A DNA stretch of 64,000 nucleotides from Gallionellales bacterium 39-52-133. GTDB taxonomy: Bacteria > Pseudomonadota > Gammaproteobacteria > Burkholderiales > Gallionellaceae. The DNA lies in assembly GCA_002278935.1 (NCBI GenBank), contig NCJL01000008.1:407984-471983 (forward strand), written 5' to 3'. Each line of letters starts with the position of its first letter. Position 1 is the first letter of the stretch. Both the position numbers and the translations under genes were made by a program. Positions 55,428 through 64,000 of the stretch are shown here, in pieces. The notes beneath the pieces were generated by a model. The model had not been told where the DNA came from and did no database searches. It saw only the letters and a program-made list of their open reading frames with translations.

Positions 55428-58400
55428 TTAATAGTTCTTGATGAAATTTTCAACATTTGCCATTTCTTTTTCAAATTTTAGTAGCAATACCATTAGTGAC
55501 TTTCTGTCACCAGCCTTGCCTGACTTTTCAATTTCTTCACACAACTCCCCCAGAACCAGTGCGCCCACCGATCGCGCTGAAGACTTTAACTTGTGAGCTA
55601 AAATTTCCGCGGCATCTGTTTGTCCGGACGAACAGGCAGTGTTCAACTCGACTGAAATTTTTTCCGCACTGATGCTAAAGTCATTCAAAAAATCGCGAGC
55701 AATCACCTCGTCATCTCCAACCAGTGATTTTAGGATACTCACGTCAATTGCTGCCGACGATGAAATATTTCGTGGTTCGGACTCGGAAATTTCGACAGGA
55801 AGGGTTAGGGGATCGGTAACAGGCATCCATTTTTGCAGCATTGCTTTCAAGTTAATCAATTGCACCGGCTTGCTCAAGTAATCATCCATACCTATCGCAA
55901 TGCAGCGGTCAGCCTCTCCCTTGGTAGCATTGGCGCTAATGGCGATGATAGGTATATGGATTCTGTTTGTATTGCTGGAGCTGATTTCGATGTTGCCCTT
56001 TTCAGCCGCACGAATAGCGACAGTCAGCTCATAACCATCCATCTCAGGCATATGCAGGTCTGTGAAAAGCATGCAGTAATCACCGCTCTGCCAGAGCGAC
56101 AATGCCGCGCGTCCATTATTGGCAATATCAGCAGTTTGCCCGAGCAGATTGAGCTGGTGCAGGATAACCTTCTGGTTAACATCATTATCTTCAGCGACCA
56201 AAATCAGACTGCCGAGCCGACGGGCATTCTCGCGTGAAAGTGGATTGGTAGTGGCTTCACTTTCGCCGTGCATCACCTCCCAGCCGGCCTGTTCAGCCCT
56301 GCCGGCAGCAATTGCAACCGCCTCAATAAATGCTCGGCGATGCATCACTTCTGCATCCAGAGCAACCCAGTCTGGCGCTTCAATTCGGCACTTCCTGCGC
56401 CCGCCGCGTCCAATAACGACAAATCGAGCATCTCGCTTAGAACTGGTGGCTGTGGCGCGCAGATCGTCCAGAAACAGAGTGGCATCTGCGCTTCCGATGA
56501 TTACGATACACAGTCCGGATGGGCGACTGGCAATCCACTGCTGGGCAGTGAATAGATCCGTTGCTCGTTCAACCAGCGCATTATCGTATGCAAGATAACG
56601 GGTAAGATCATCAGCGATACTATCTAGATCTCCCACCACCAGACACGCCAATCCTGAGACCAAGGATGGCTTCTTAATCGTATCAAGCTGCTCAACCGGC
56701 ATTGCAAAGGGAATGCTCACTATGAACAGCGAACCATTACCCAGTTCGCTCTGTACAGTAACCTCACCGTTCATGCGGTCTACTAATTGACGCGTGATAG
56801 CAAGACCCAAACCGGTACCGCCATAACTTCGTTTCGTTGTGAAATTTGCTTGGGTAAAAGGCGTAAACAGGCGTGCCTGGGTTTCCTGATTGATGCCAAT
56901 ACCATTGTCGGCAACGCGAAACTCCAGCATGACCTGTTGTGGTGTGCTGCTGGTTGCCAGGACACGCACGGACACCTTGCCTTGCAGCTCCAGGCCACTG
57001 GAAAACTTTATCGCATTGTTTACCAGATTTATCAGTATCTGGCGCAATCTCCCTGAATCACCGAAGACGACTGGGGGAATGGCCGGATCGGTGAACAATG
57101 TCAGTTCCACTTTGTTCTTCACCGCCATACGATCCAGAGTTTTGCATACTCCTTCGACCGCGTCGCTGATGGACATAGGGGCATTATCAATTTGGAGCTT
57201 GCCAGCTTCAATTTTTGAAAAATCAAGAATGTCGTCAATAATTGCAAGGAGCGCAAAGGCCGAATCGTGAATAATGCTGACCATTTCTACCTGCGAACCC
57301 TTGAGGCTGCTTTGCATCAACACGTCGATCATGCCGATTACCCCGTTCATAGGGGTGCGTATCTCATGGCTCATCGCGGCAAGAAAAGCCGATTTGGCCT
57401 GATTGGCTTGCTCCGCCTCAAGTCGTGATTGCTCAAGATCGACGGTTCGCGCCGCTACTTTGTTCTCCAGCTCTTCATTGAGTAGATGTAGCGCCTCTTC
57501 TGCCAATTTTCGCTCAGTGATGTCCTTGATTACACCATCGTAAAACTGGAGTGTTCCGGTCGCGTCTTTGAACAGGATGGCTGTGTCGCTTATCCATCGA
57601 ATTTCGCCATCCTTGCGGGTGATGCGATGCTCAATCGGCAATACATCATCCCCGGCCAGAATCTGCTCTACGTGGTTCGCTACCAATTCGCGATCCTCCG
57701 GCACGACTATTTGAAACCATAGATACGAATTGGTGGAAAATTCTTCTGCCGTATAACCTGTCACTATTACGCAGGCCGAGCTTTGTATTGTCTCGACCGC
57801 ATGTCCATTTTCGATGCGCACCGTATACTGATAATCCGTAAGGCCCTCGGTGATGCGCCTGTAGCGAGCTTCATTTTCCCGCAGCTCCTGTTCCATCCGC
57901 TTGTGTTCGCTGATGTCTTCCTTGATGCCCAGATAGTGGGTAATGCGCCCATCTGCATCGCGCACCGGTGAGGCAAAGATGGATTCAATAAACTCGCTGC
58001 CATCCTTGCGCCGGTTGATGAACTCGCCCTTCCATATTTCTCCGCGCGTCAGATGCATCCACATGTCAGCGTAGGATTCAGGGGATGTTTTGCCGGACTG
58101 AAGAATGCTCGGTTTTTGTCCGATTACCTCTGCGCGGCTGTAGCCGGTGGTCTTCACAAATCCCTCATTGACATATTCGATATTTGCATCAAGGTCGGTG
58201 ATCACAACCGAACTCGGACTTTGCTCCACTGCCTGCGAAAGTTTGCGCAATTCGTCTTCCACTTGTTTGCGCCGTGATTCAAGTTGAAAATTGTCCAGTG
58301 CATAGCTGATGTCATCCGACATTTCTACCAGCAACTTCATCTCTTCATCGTCAAACACATTTTCTTCTGCTGCATAGAGCGCGAGCACCCCGACCACATT

Positions 58401-60287
58401 GCCCCCGCTAAGCAGCGGAAAAACCGTCACGGAACGATACCCACGACTCAGTGCTGAGTTGCGCAGGCTTGCCATACGCTCGTCGCTGGCAATATCGTTG
58501 CAGACCACCGGCTTCATCTCATTAATTGCCTGCGCGGTTAATGCACAGCTACCCGCCAAATCATCCCTGGCAGTCAGATTGATATGCGCCAGATAACCGT
58601 CCTCGCGACCTGCCTGTGTGACTGGCGTCACCTGCTGGCTGGCCGGATCAAACTTGCCGATCCACGCGAAATGGAATTTCCCTTGTTCGACCAGTATGCG
58701 GCAAGCATCGCTGAACAATTGCTCCTCCCCGCGCACGCGTACGATCGTGGTGTTGATTCCGCTAAGCACACTGTAAATCCGGCTGAGTCGTGCAATCCTC
58801 GTTTCATTTGTCTTGCGTTGTGTGATGTCGCGTGCAATCGTGGAAAGGTATTCCACCGATCCATCTGTTCTTTTGTGCGCAATGATGACTTGTGACACAG
58901 GTATTTCCATACCGTCCTGCCTCTTCAAGGCTGTTTCTCCGCTCCACGAGCCATGCTCGATAGCATAAGGAATTCCTTCCTCCAGAACACGCCTGGCTGC
59001 CCACTCCGGATGCATTTCTGCAAGATGAGTCGGAGGTACGTCAAGTTCCATATCTAACCCAACCATGTGCAATCCGGCCCGGTTAATGAAAATTGGACAA
59101 CCGGATAGATCGACTGAACCCACAAAATCTGGTGTCGCCTCGATAATCGCCACCAGTCTGGCCTGCTCACGTTCAACCCGTTTTCTTTCCTCGACTTCCG
59201 CAGCGAGCTTCGCTGTGCGTTCCGCTACCAACGTTTCAAGATTATCGTGCAACCTGGCGCGTTCCAACGCCACCGCCACCTGATTGCCGATGCTGTGCAA
59301 TATTTTTAGCTCATCCTCGCTGAACAATTTGTTGTCACGGCCGGCTAGATTCATCACACCCAAGGAGCGTCCGTCACCAAGCCACAATGGCACCGAGGCG
59401 TGGCAGCACAGGCCTTGCGTATCGCCAGTTGCACGGGTGATACGCTCACACTTGATGATATTGGTGCTTGGGGTATATTTGTTTTCGAGCAACTGCCGCC
59501 TGCATGCACAATTGCCTTCGAATGCCTCCGGGCTGCTTAACGCGGGCGGGAGGTTGCAGGAAGCAGCAATGCGAAAGCCGCCTTCTCCCGTGCGCAACGA
59601 AATCCATCCGGCGTGAATATCGGGCAGTTCCAATGCATGACGGAGCGCAATCTCTGCCACTTCGCATTCACTGGCTGCACTATTAAGACCTTCCGCGATT
59701 CGGTTCAGCCCGTGCAATATCTGGTTCGACAGAGCCAGTTCCTTCTCCCGCTGCTTAAGTTCGCCATTAACCTGAACAGCCTGCTCGTAGGTTGAAACCA
59801 ACAGGTCCAGTATCTGCTGGCGTTCGGCGCTGATAAAGTGTTTTTTGCCGCCGATATCGATTTCAAGTGCCATCTGCATACGCTGATTTTTGCGCATTTC
59901 GACATTCATCAACAGATAATTGATCCTGGACAGCAGGTACTTCTCGTCATAGGGCTTGCGGATAAAATTGTCAGCGCCGCATTCCAGGCCTCTGATGACA
60001 TCTCCCGGATCGGAAAGAGTAGTCACGAGCATCACCGGGATATGCTTCAGTTTTTCCTCCGTCTTGATCTCCTTACACAGGCCGTAGCCGTCCATTTCAG
60101 GCATCATGACGTCACTGATGACGAGTGTTGGCAGACGCACATTCATTTTAGCCAGCGCTTCCTTGCCGTTCGCAGCAGTGATTACTTTAAATTTATGCTC
60201 TTCCAGCAGCATCTGTAACATTTCAGCCTGCGTCGGGCTGTCTTCGACAATAAGGATTTCGATCTGACCGTTATCGCTCTTCATCAT
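55428..60287 (-). CDS. Giant hybrid histidine kinase
   Basis: About 1619 residues from the ATG at 60287, which overlaps the cheB stop (ATGA) behind GGAGG; the frame is open to 60299. Numbering from 60299, the order is: receiver (13-130, Asp63), Cys-rich GAF (205-350), PAS (383-495), GAF (510-675), PAS (685-798), PAS (805-930), HisKA with His978 (AMSHEIRTPMNG), HATPase (1080-1198, NLVNNAIKFS, DNGIG, GGTGLGL), a receiver-like domain without clear acceptor (1215-1330), a receiver with Asp1414 and an HPt with His1569 (LAHKLKSSARS). No membrane segments, so it senses in the cytosol. It can feed a phosphorelay to the REC-EAL and REC proteins downstream. Confidence 0.93.
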   Translation of the reverse strand: MMKSDNGQIEILIVEDSPTQAEMLQMLLEEHKFKVITAANGKEALAKMNVRLPTLVISDVMMPEMDGYGLCKEIKTEEKLKHIPVMLVTTLSDPGDVIRGLECGADNFIRKPYDEKYLLSRINYLLMNVEMRKNQRMQMALEIDIGGKKHFISAERQQILDLLVSTYEQAVQVNGELKQREKELALSNQILHGLNRIAEGLNSAASECEVAEIALRHALELPDIHAGWISLRTGEGGFRIAASCNLPPALSSPEAFEGNCACRRQLLENKYTPSTNIIKCERITRATGDTQGLCCHASVPLWLGDGRSLGVMNLAGRDNKLFSEDELKILHSIGNQVAVALERARLHDNLETLVAERTAKLAAEVEERKRVEREQARLVAIIEATPDFVGSVDLSGCPIFINRAGLHMVGLDMELDVPPTHLAEMHPEWAARRVLEEGIPYAIEHGSWSGETALKRQDGMEIPVSQVIIAHKRTDGSVEYLSTIARDITQRKTNETRIARLSRIYSVLSGINTTIVRVRGEEQLFSDACRILVEQGKFHFAWIGKFDPASQQVTPVTQAGREDGYLAHINLTARDDLAGSCALTAQAINEMKPVVCNDIASDERMASLRNSALSRGYRSVTVFPLLSGGNVVGVLALYAAEENVFDDEEMKLLVEMSDDISYALDNFQLESRRKQVEDELRKLSQAVEQSPSSVVITDLDANIEYVNEGFVKTTGYSRAEVIGQKPSILQSGKTSPESYADMWMHLTRGEIWKGEFINRRKDGSEFIESIFASPVRDADGRITHYLGIKEDISEHKRMEQELRENEARYRRITEGLTDYQYTVRIENGHAVETIQSSACVIVTGYTAEEFSTNSYLWFQIVVPEDRELVANHVEQILAGDDVLPIEHRITRKDGEIRWISDTAILFKDATGTLQFYDGVIKDITERKLAEEALHLLNEELENKVAARTVDLEQSRLEAEQANQAKSAFLAAMSHEIRTPMNGVIGMIDVLMQSSLKGSQVEMVSIIHDSAFALLAIIDDILDFSKIEAGKLQIDNAPMSISDAVEGVCKTLDRMAVKNKVELTLFTDPAIPPVVFGDSGRLRQILINLVNNAIKFSSGLELQGKVSVRVLATSSTPQQVMLEFRVADNGIGINQETQARLFTPFTQANFTTKRSYGGTGLGLAITRQLVDRMNGEVTVQSELGNGSLFIVSIPFAMPVEQLDTIKKPSLVSGLACLVVGDLDSIADDLTRYLAYDNALVERATDLFTAQQWIASRPSGLCIVIIGSADATLFLDDLRATATSSKRDARFVVIGRGGRRKCRIEAPDWVALDAEVMHRRAFIEAVAIAAGRAEQAGWEVMHGESEATTNPLSRENARRLGSLILVAEDNDVNQKVILHQLNLLGQTADIANNGRAALSLWQSGDYCMLFTDLHMPEMDGYELTVAIRAAEKGNIEISSSNTNRIHIPIIAISANATKGEADRCIAIGMDDYLSKPVQLINLKAMLQKWMPVTDPLTLPVEISESEPRNISSSAAIDVSILKSLVGDDEVIARDFLNDFSISAEKISVELNTACSSGQTDAAEILAHKLKSSARSVGALVLGELCEEIEKSGKAGDRKSLMVLLLKFEKEMANVENFIKNY

Positions 60288-61351
60288 ATATTCCTCCATT
60301 GTGCGTGGCCGTTGATCGCCAGACTGCTCAACACTGCGGCAATTTTTTCCGGCGGCAGCACCAGCATTGCCGCATCGAGCCGGATCGCCTCGCCCGGCAT
60401 GCCGTGCACCACGGAACTATCCTTGTCCTGGGCAAAGGTGACAGCACCCTTCTCTTTCAGCAGTCGCAATTCTTCTGCACCGTCGCGTCCCATACCGCTG
60501 AGCAGTCCTGCAACAGCATCGCAGCCGTAGACCTCGGCAACCGAACGAAACAGGTATGACACCGAAGGGCGTAAACCATTTTCCGCATTGTCTTTGGTGA
60601 GCAATAGCCGCCCATGTGGCGCCACTTTCATTTGCACCTCGTCGGGTGCAAGATACACATGCCCGGCAAGCATGACCTCGCCGTGGGTTGCGAGTTGCAG
60701 CGGCAAAGCGGACGACTTTGCCAACCATTCCATAAATCCCCTGCTAAAACCGGTTGCCATGTGCTGGACAATCACAATGGGTGCCGGAAAGGTTTTTGGT
60801 AACGCCGCGAGTATCGTCTGCAAGACCGGAGGCCCTCCGGTAGAAGCGCCGATAGCGACAATACGCAGTTTCGCAGGTTCTTGCGCAAGCCCCATTTCCA
60901 CGGCTCGCGGTGCCTGCTCCCCAAAGCGCTTTTGCGGCCAGCGGCGCACCACTTTCACCTCGGACATCAGCTTCACCAACTGCACCAGTTCGTGTGCCGT
61001 GGTCTCGTGCTCAGGGTGTCCAATACCGGCAGGGCGGCGCAACACTGCCAATGCGCCGGCTTCCACCGCATTGAAAGTCGACACAACTTCCTGCGCGTCA
61101 TTGCTACCGCTGACGATAATAATAGGGGTGGGATCAGTTTCCATGATGCGGCGTGTGGCTTCCAGCCCGTTCATCTTCGGCATGTGGATATCCATAGTGA
61201 CCACATGAGGACGCAGCCGATGCACTGCATCAATCGCCGCCTCACCGTCATGTGCAGTGCCGACTACACAGATATTGGGATCAGTGCCGAGTATGAATAC
61301 GATAAAATCCCGTATCACTGGAGAATCTTCCACAACCAGAACATTGATCAT
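60284..61351 (-). CDS. cheB: Chemotaxis-type methylesterase CheB
   Basis: From the ATG at 61351 (GAGG upstream) 355 residues; the frame is open to 61420. Receiver (1-120) with VVEDSPVIRD and Asp54 in VTMDIHMPKMNG; methylesterase domain (about 165-350) with the triad Ser (IGASTGGPP), His (IVQHMATGF) and Asp (LSGMGRDGAEE). It demethylates glutamates of chemoreceptors. In Wsp systems WspF is the equivalent. It lies between the CheA-like gene and the giant kinase, overlapping the latter by four bases. Confidence 0.95.
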   Translation of the reverse strand: MINVLVVEDSPVIRDFIVFILGTDPNICVVGTAHDGEAAIDAVHRLRPHVVTMDIHMPKMNGLEATRRIMETDPTPIIIVSGSNDAQEVVSTFNAVEAGALAVLRRPAGIGHPEHETTAHELVQLVKLMSEVKVVRRWPQKRFGEQAPRAVEMGLAQEPAKLRIVAIGASTGGPPVLQTILAALPKTFPAPIVIVQHMATGFSRGFMEWLAKSSALPLQLATHGEVMLAGHVYLAPDEVQMKVAPHGRLLLTKDNAENGLRPSVSYLFRSVAEVYGCDAVAGLLSGMGRDGAEELRLLKEKGAVTFAQDKDSSVVHGMPGEAIRLDAAMLVLPPEKIAAVLSSLAINGHAQWRNI

Positions 61352-61535
61352 AAGTATTGCCTCTGTATGAAATCTCAAAATTGGCGTTTGACCTTCCCAA
61401 CAGGCTGGTTCGAACGTCAATCCTTATTTGCGGCTGCACCCCAGCCAAGTTTCGGACATCGTTTATTCATCCTGTTCACGTCACGATGGCTGGCCAAAGG
61501 CCGTTTCAATCTTTTCCGGATCACCCATCTTCCAC

Positions 61536-63815
61536 TCAAATTAGCCTGCCGATCACTTCCAGCAAATTACTCTGGTCAAAACTGCTTTTTACGATATATG
61601 CATTGGCACCGGCATCGATGCCGCGCTCTCGGTGCTCGCGCGAATCGAGTGCAGTCACCAGCACCACCGGAATTTCTGCCAAATGCTTATCGGCGCGAAT
61701 TCGGGCTGTGAGGTCGAAGCCGTCCATGCGCGGCATCTCCACGTCAGAAACGACCAGATCAAATTGAGCTGTTTTCAATGTGGTATAGGCATCCATCCCG
61801 TCCACAGCCGTAGTGACAGCATAACCAGCCGATTCCAGGATATTTTTTAGCAGCGAGCGCGAGGTAATAGAATCCTCGGCAACCAGGACTGTGCGCTTCG
61901 TGCCGGCTTGCCGCTGCTCCGAGACGGCATCTGCAAACGGTGTAGTCACATGCAACACCGCAGATTTGAGCAGGTCAGTCACATTAAGCACCGGCACAAC
62001 TTGACCGCTACCCAGCACGCTGGCGCCGGTAACATTGCGTACCCGCACCAGTTGCGTGCCAAGATTTTTCACCAGTATCTCCTGCTCCCCCAGAATCTCG
62101 TCAACCAGAAATGCAATGCGCACATCGTTCTGACTAAGGACGACTACGGGTGCGTGGGAAACTGCATCGCGTATTGCTGTACGCGGCAACTCCAGTACAT
62201 CACCCAGATCAGAAAGGGAAATGACTTGCCCTACCAGCACAATGGTCTGCCGGTTTTCCACCGTCCGGATATCCTGCAAAGCAACACGCGCGACACTTTC
62301 GACGCCGGCAGACGGGATGACACAAGGCCTCGTGCCGACCCGCACCAGCACGCCGCGCATGGTAGCCAGCGACAGTGGCAAAACGATATGAAATGCGGTA
62401 CCGGCTCCGGGATGTGATTCAATCGTAATGCTGCCGGCCAGGCGATCCACTTTTTCGCGCACGATTGCCAGTCCCAGTCCGCGCCCGGAGACATCGGTGA
62501 TGATCGGGCTGGTTGAAATGCCTGACTGGAATACCAGCGCCAGCACCTCGCGCTCGCTAAATTGATCGACAGCCCCGGCGGAAGCTATCCCGGATTTTTT
62601 GGCAGCCTTTCTTACTCGTTCCGCATCAATGCCGCAGCCGTCATCCGACATCAGCACCTCGATCTTTCCGCTATCCCGTTGCGAAACGGCAAGCGTGATT
62701 TTACCTTGCGCCGGTTTGCCGGCTGCAGTTCGCACCGCAGGTGATTCAATGCCATGATCAATGGCATTGCGCAGCAGATGGATGAGGGGATCCTTCATTT
62801 CATCCAGCATGCGCCTGTCGAGTTCGATCTCTCCGCCCTGCAGCACCAACTCCACTTCCTTGCCCTGCTCGCGTGCGAGCTCGCGGGCCAAGCGCGGCAG
62901 CACTCCGAACAGGGATGAAAACGGCAGCAACTGCATCTCCTTGACATCGTTTAGAAGACTATCAGTCATCATCGCCAGTACGTGCTGGTCGCGCGCTGCA
63001 GCTTTATTCAGACGCATCAGCCGCTCCTCCAGCGTTGACATAAACAGATGCTCACCATCCAGATATTCGAGCACTTTCTGGAGTTCCTTGCGCCGGCTGT
63101 GTGAGCTGGTTGCGCTGCTTGCACGCGCTGACGAGCGCTCAATGCGCCGCAGCATGGGCTGGATTTGCCTGCGTACTTTTTTCCATGCGGAGAGCGCGGC
63201 GGCTGCATCGTGTAACTCTATCGCGCGTTGGCGCGCCGCCAGCCGCGGCAATAGCAGTTCCTCAACTTGGCGCATCACGACATCGAGTTTTGCAGTGGGA
63301 ATCCTGACTGTAGCAGCGGATGCGTCCGATGCTGCTGGTGTGATGAGGTGCACTGGGTTCACAGAGGTTGCTTCGGTCTCCGTCGCTTGGCTAATCTCAG
63401 CAACGGCACCATTTGCGCACCTCTCAAGTTCGCGAATCAGCGCGGCCGCTGCCGGCGGGATAACCGATACTCCAGAAAGATCGCTGTGCAGGAGCGTGCC
63501 GAGAATCTCTATAGCACGGTGCAATAGGTCCAGCAGCGCCGCGGTAACCTGAAGCTGCGAGCTCTTCATTGCCGCAAATACGCTTTCCAGCGACTGGCAC
63601 ATCGCCTCGGTCGGGGCGAAATTCACCGCACGAGCGGCCCCCTTGAGACTGTGCGCCTCGCGGAATACTGTCTCGATCATGGCTGCGGCTTCGTTACCAG
63701 ACGGTATTTTTTCTAGCGCGAGCAGACCGGATGCCATCGCATTGAGGTGCTCATCCGCTTCGATGCGAAAAGTTACGAGTAGTCGTTTCAACAGCTCGTC
63801 GTTTTTATTTGCCAT
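61536..63815 (-). CDS. CheA-like kinase with C-terminal receiver (WspE-like)
   Basis: A 759-residue chemosensory kinase. HPt (1-110, His55 in REAHSLKGAARAV), a helical linker, HATPase (about 290-470; LIHLLRNAIDHGIE, DDGCGID, GRGLGLAIVREKV), CheW-like domain (about 480-620) and a receiver (about 636-755, acceptor near Asp691 in VSDVEMPRMDG). The HPt-HATPase-CheW-REC order without a P2 domain is that of WspE and other alternative-pathway CheAs. The preceding gene is a chemoreceptor; cheB follows after 185 bases. No CheW or CheR gene lies in the window, but they may be upstream. Confidence 0.94.
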   Translation of the reverse strand: MANKNDELLKRLLVTFRIEADEHLNAMASGLLALEKIPSGNEAAAMIETVFREAHSLKGAARAVNFAPTEAMCQSLESVFAAMKSSQLQVTAALLDLLHRAIEILGTLLHSDLSGVSVIPPAAAALIRELERCANGAVAEISQATETEATSVNPVHLITPAASDASAATVRIPTAKLDVVMRQVEELLLPRLAARQRAIELHDAAAALSAWKKVRRQIQPMLRRIERSSARASSATSSHSRRKELQKVLEYLDGEHLFMSTLEERLMRLNKAAARDQHVLAMMTDSLLNDVKEMQLLPFSSLFGVLPRLARELAREQGKEVELVLQGGEIELDRRMLDEMKDPLIHLLRNAIDHGIESPAVRTAAGKPAQGKITLAVSQRDSGKIEVLMSDDGCGIDAERVRKAAKKSGIASAGAVDQFSEREVLALVFQSGISTSPIITDVSGRGLGLAIVREKVDRLAGSITIESHPGAGTAFHIVLPLSLATMRGVLVRVGTRPCVIPSAGVESVARVALQDIRTVENRQTIVLVGQVISLSDLGDVLELPRTAIRDAVSHAPVVVLSQNDVRIAFLVDEILGEQEILVKNLGTQLVRVRNVTGASVLGSGQVVPVLNVTDLLKSAVLHVTTPFADAVSEQRQAGTKRTVLVAEDSITSRSLLKNILESAGYAVTTAVDGMDAYTTLKTAQFDLVVSDVEMPRMDGFDLTARIRADKHLAEIPVVLVTALDSREHRERGIDAGANAYIVKSSFDQSNLLEVIGRLI

Positions 63816-63846
63816 AAGGTCTATCCCTGTCCCGTAATGGAGGTTT

Positions 63847-64000
63847 TCAGACAGGCTGCTTGCCGATCATCATACCCAGCTGCACCCCCAGCTCGTGCAG
63901 GCTCTGTGCTGCGACCTCGGCCTGTTTTGTGCCGGCTACATTCTGCACACTAGCCTGCTTGATGTTGTTCATCGCCAGCGCCACCTGATCCATACCCACC
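63847..64000 (-). CDS. C-terminal end of a methyl-accepting chemotaxis protein (partial)
   Basis: The last 50 codons of a minus-strand gene running out of the window. The protein (VGMDQVALAMNNIKQA, then QNVAGTKQAEVAAQSLHELG) is the end of the MCP signalling coiled coil with the usual QNVAGTKQAE pattern. The stop codon is 31 bases before the CheA-like gene. In Wsp-type clusters the MCP (WspA) heads the operon, so the receptor of this system lies just outside. Confidence 0.85.
   Translation of the reverse strand, partial: VGMDQVALAMNNIKQASVQNVAGTKQAEVAAQSLHELGVQLGMMIGKQPV

Overview
The window looks like a chromosomal segment of a free-living betaproteobacterium, most probably of the Nitrosomonadales (Gallionellaceae-like). 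I infer this from the divergent rluD/bamD pair, the cobalamin-dependent ribonucleotide reductase, cyanase next to a formate/nitrite channel, a DsrC/TusE protein, and a very high density of cyclic-di-GMP and chemosensory genes. Genes are tightly packed at moderate-to-high GC, except for an AT-richer accessory island at about 9.3-15.9 kb and a few repeat-bearing gaps. I found no rRNA, tRNA or CRISPR array.

Layout. 0-4 kb: thiopurine methyltransferase, a MipA/OmpV porin and an orphan HicA-like protein, then an Atm1-type ABC exporter. 4.7-9.3 kb: two large PAS-containing c-di-GMP proteins (GGDEF and GGDEF-EAL). 9.3-15.9 kb: an island holding a membrane-anchored kelch protein, a secreted partner and a secreted coiled-coil protein, bounded by diverged inverted and direct repeats. 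15.9-30 kb: housekeeping genes (MltC-like/NlpC hydrolase, CheX, an intein-bearing NrdJ, PgeF, RluD, BamD, Nudix, SseB, Uup, peroxiredoxin). 30-43 kb: an MBL hydrolase, tandem HD-GYP paralogues, acetyl-CoA synthetase followed by a relic tail of a second acs, a DUF898/M48 pair, an MFS carrier, a ferric-reductase/cytochrome-b5 operon and an EamA exporter. 43-47 kb: three little-known proteins with SelO and a TusE/DsrC protein. 48-52 kb: a formate/nitrite channel, cyanase and a PP2C-kinase fusion behind a textbook sigma-54 promoter with NtrC-like sites. 52.8-64 kb: a Wsp-like chemosensory cluster on the minus strand (MCP end, CheA-REC, CheB, giant hybrid kinase, REC-EAL, double-receiver protein).

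How the parts work together. The strongest theme is control of c-di-GMP. Synthesis (GGDEF), hydrolysis (EAL, two HD-GYPs) and phosphorelay input (CheA-like kinase, 1600-residue hybrid kinase) are all present, and the chemosensory cluster appears to drive a phosphodiesterase rather than the diguanylate cyclase WspR of the classic Wsp system. The second theme is nitrogen supply: the channel/cyanase/kinase operon should be switched on by RpoN and probably NtrC under nitrogen limitation. Several dispersed elements are documented: an AT-rich motif repeated in at least five places, GC-rich cruciforms, and long inverted repeats.
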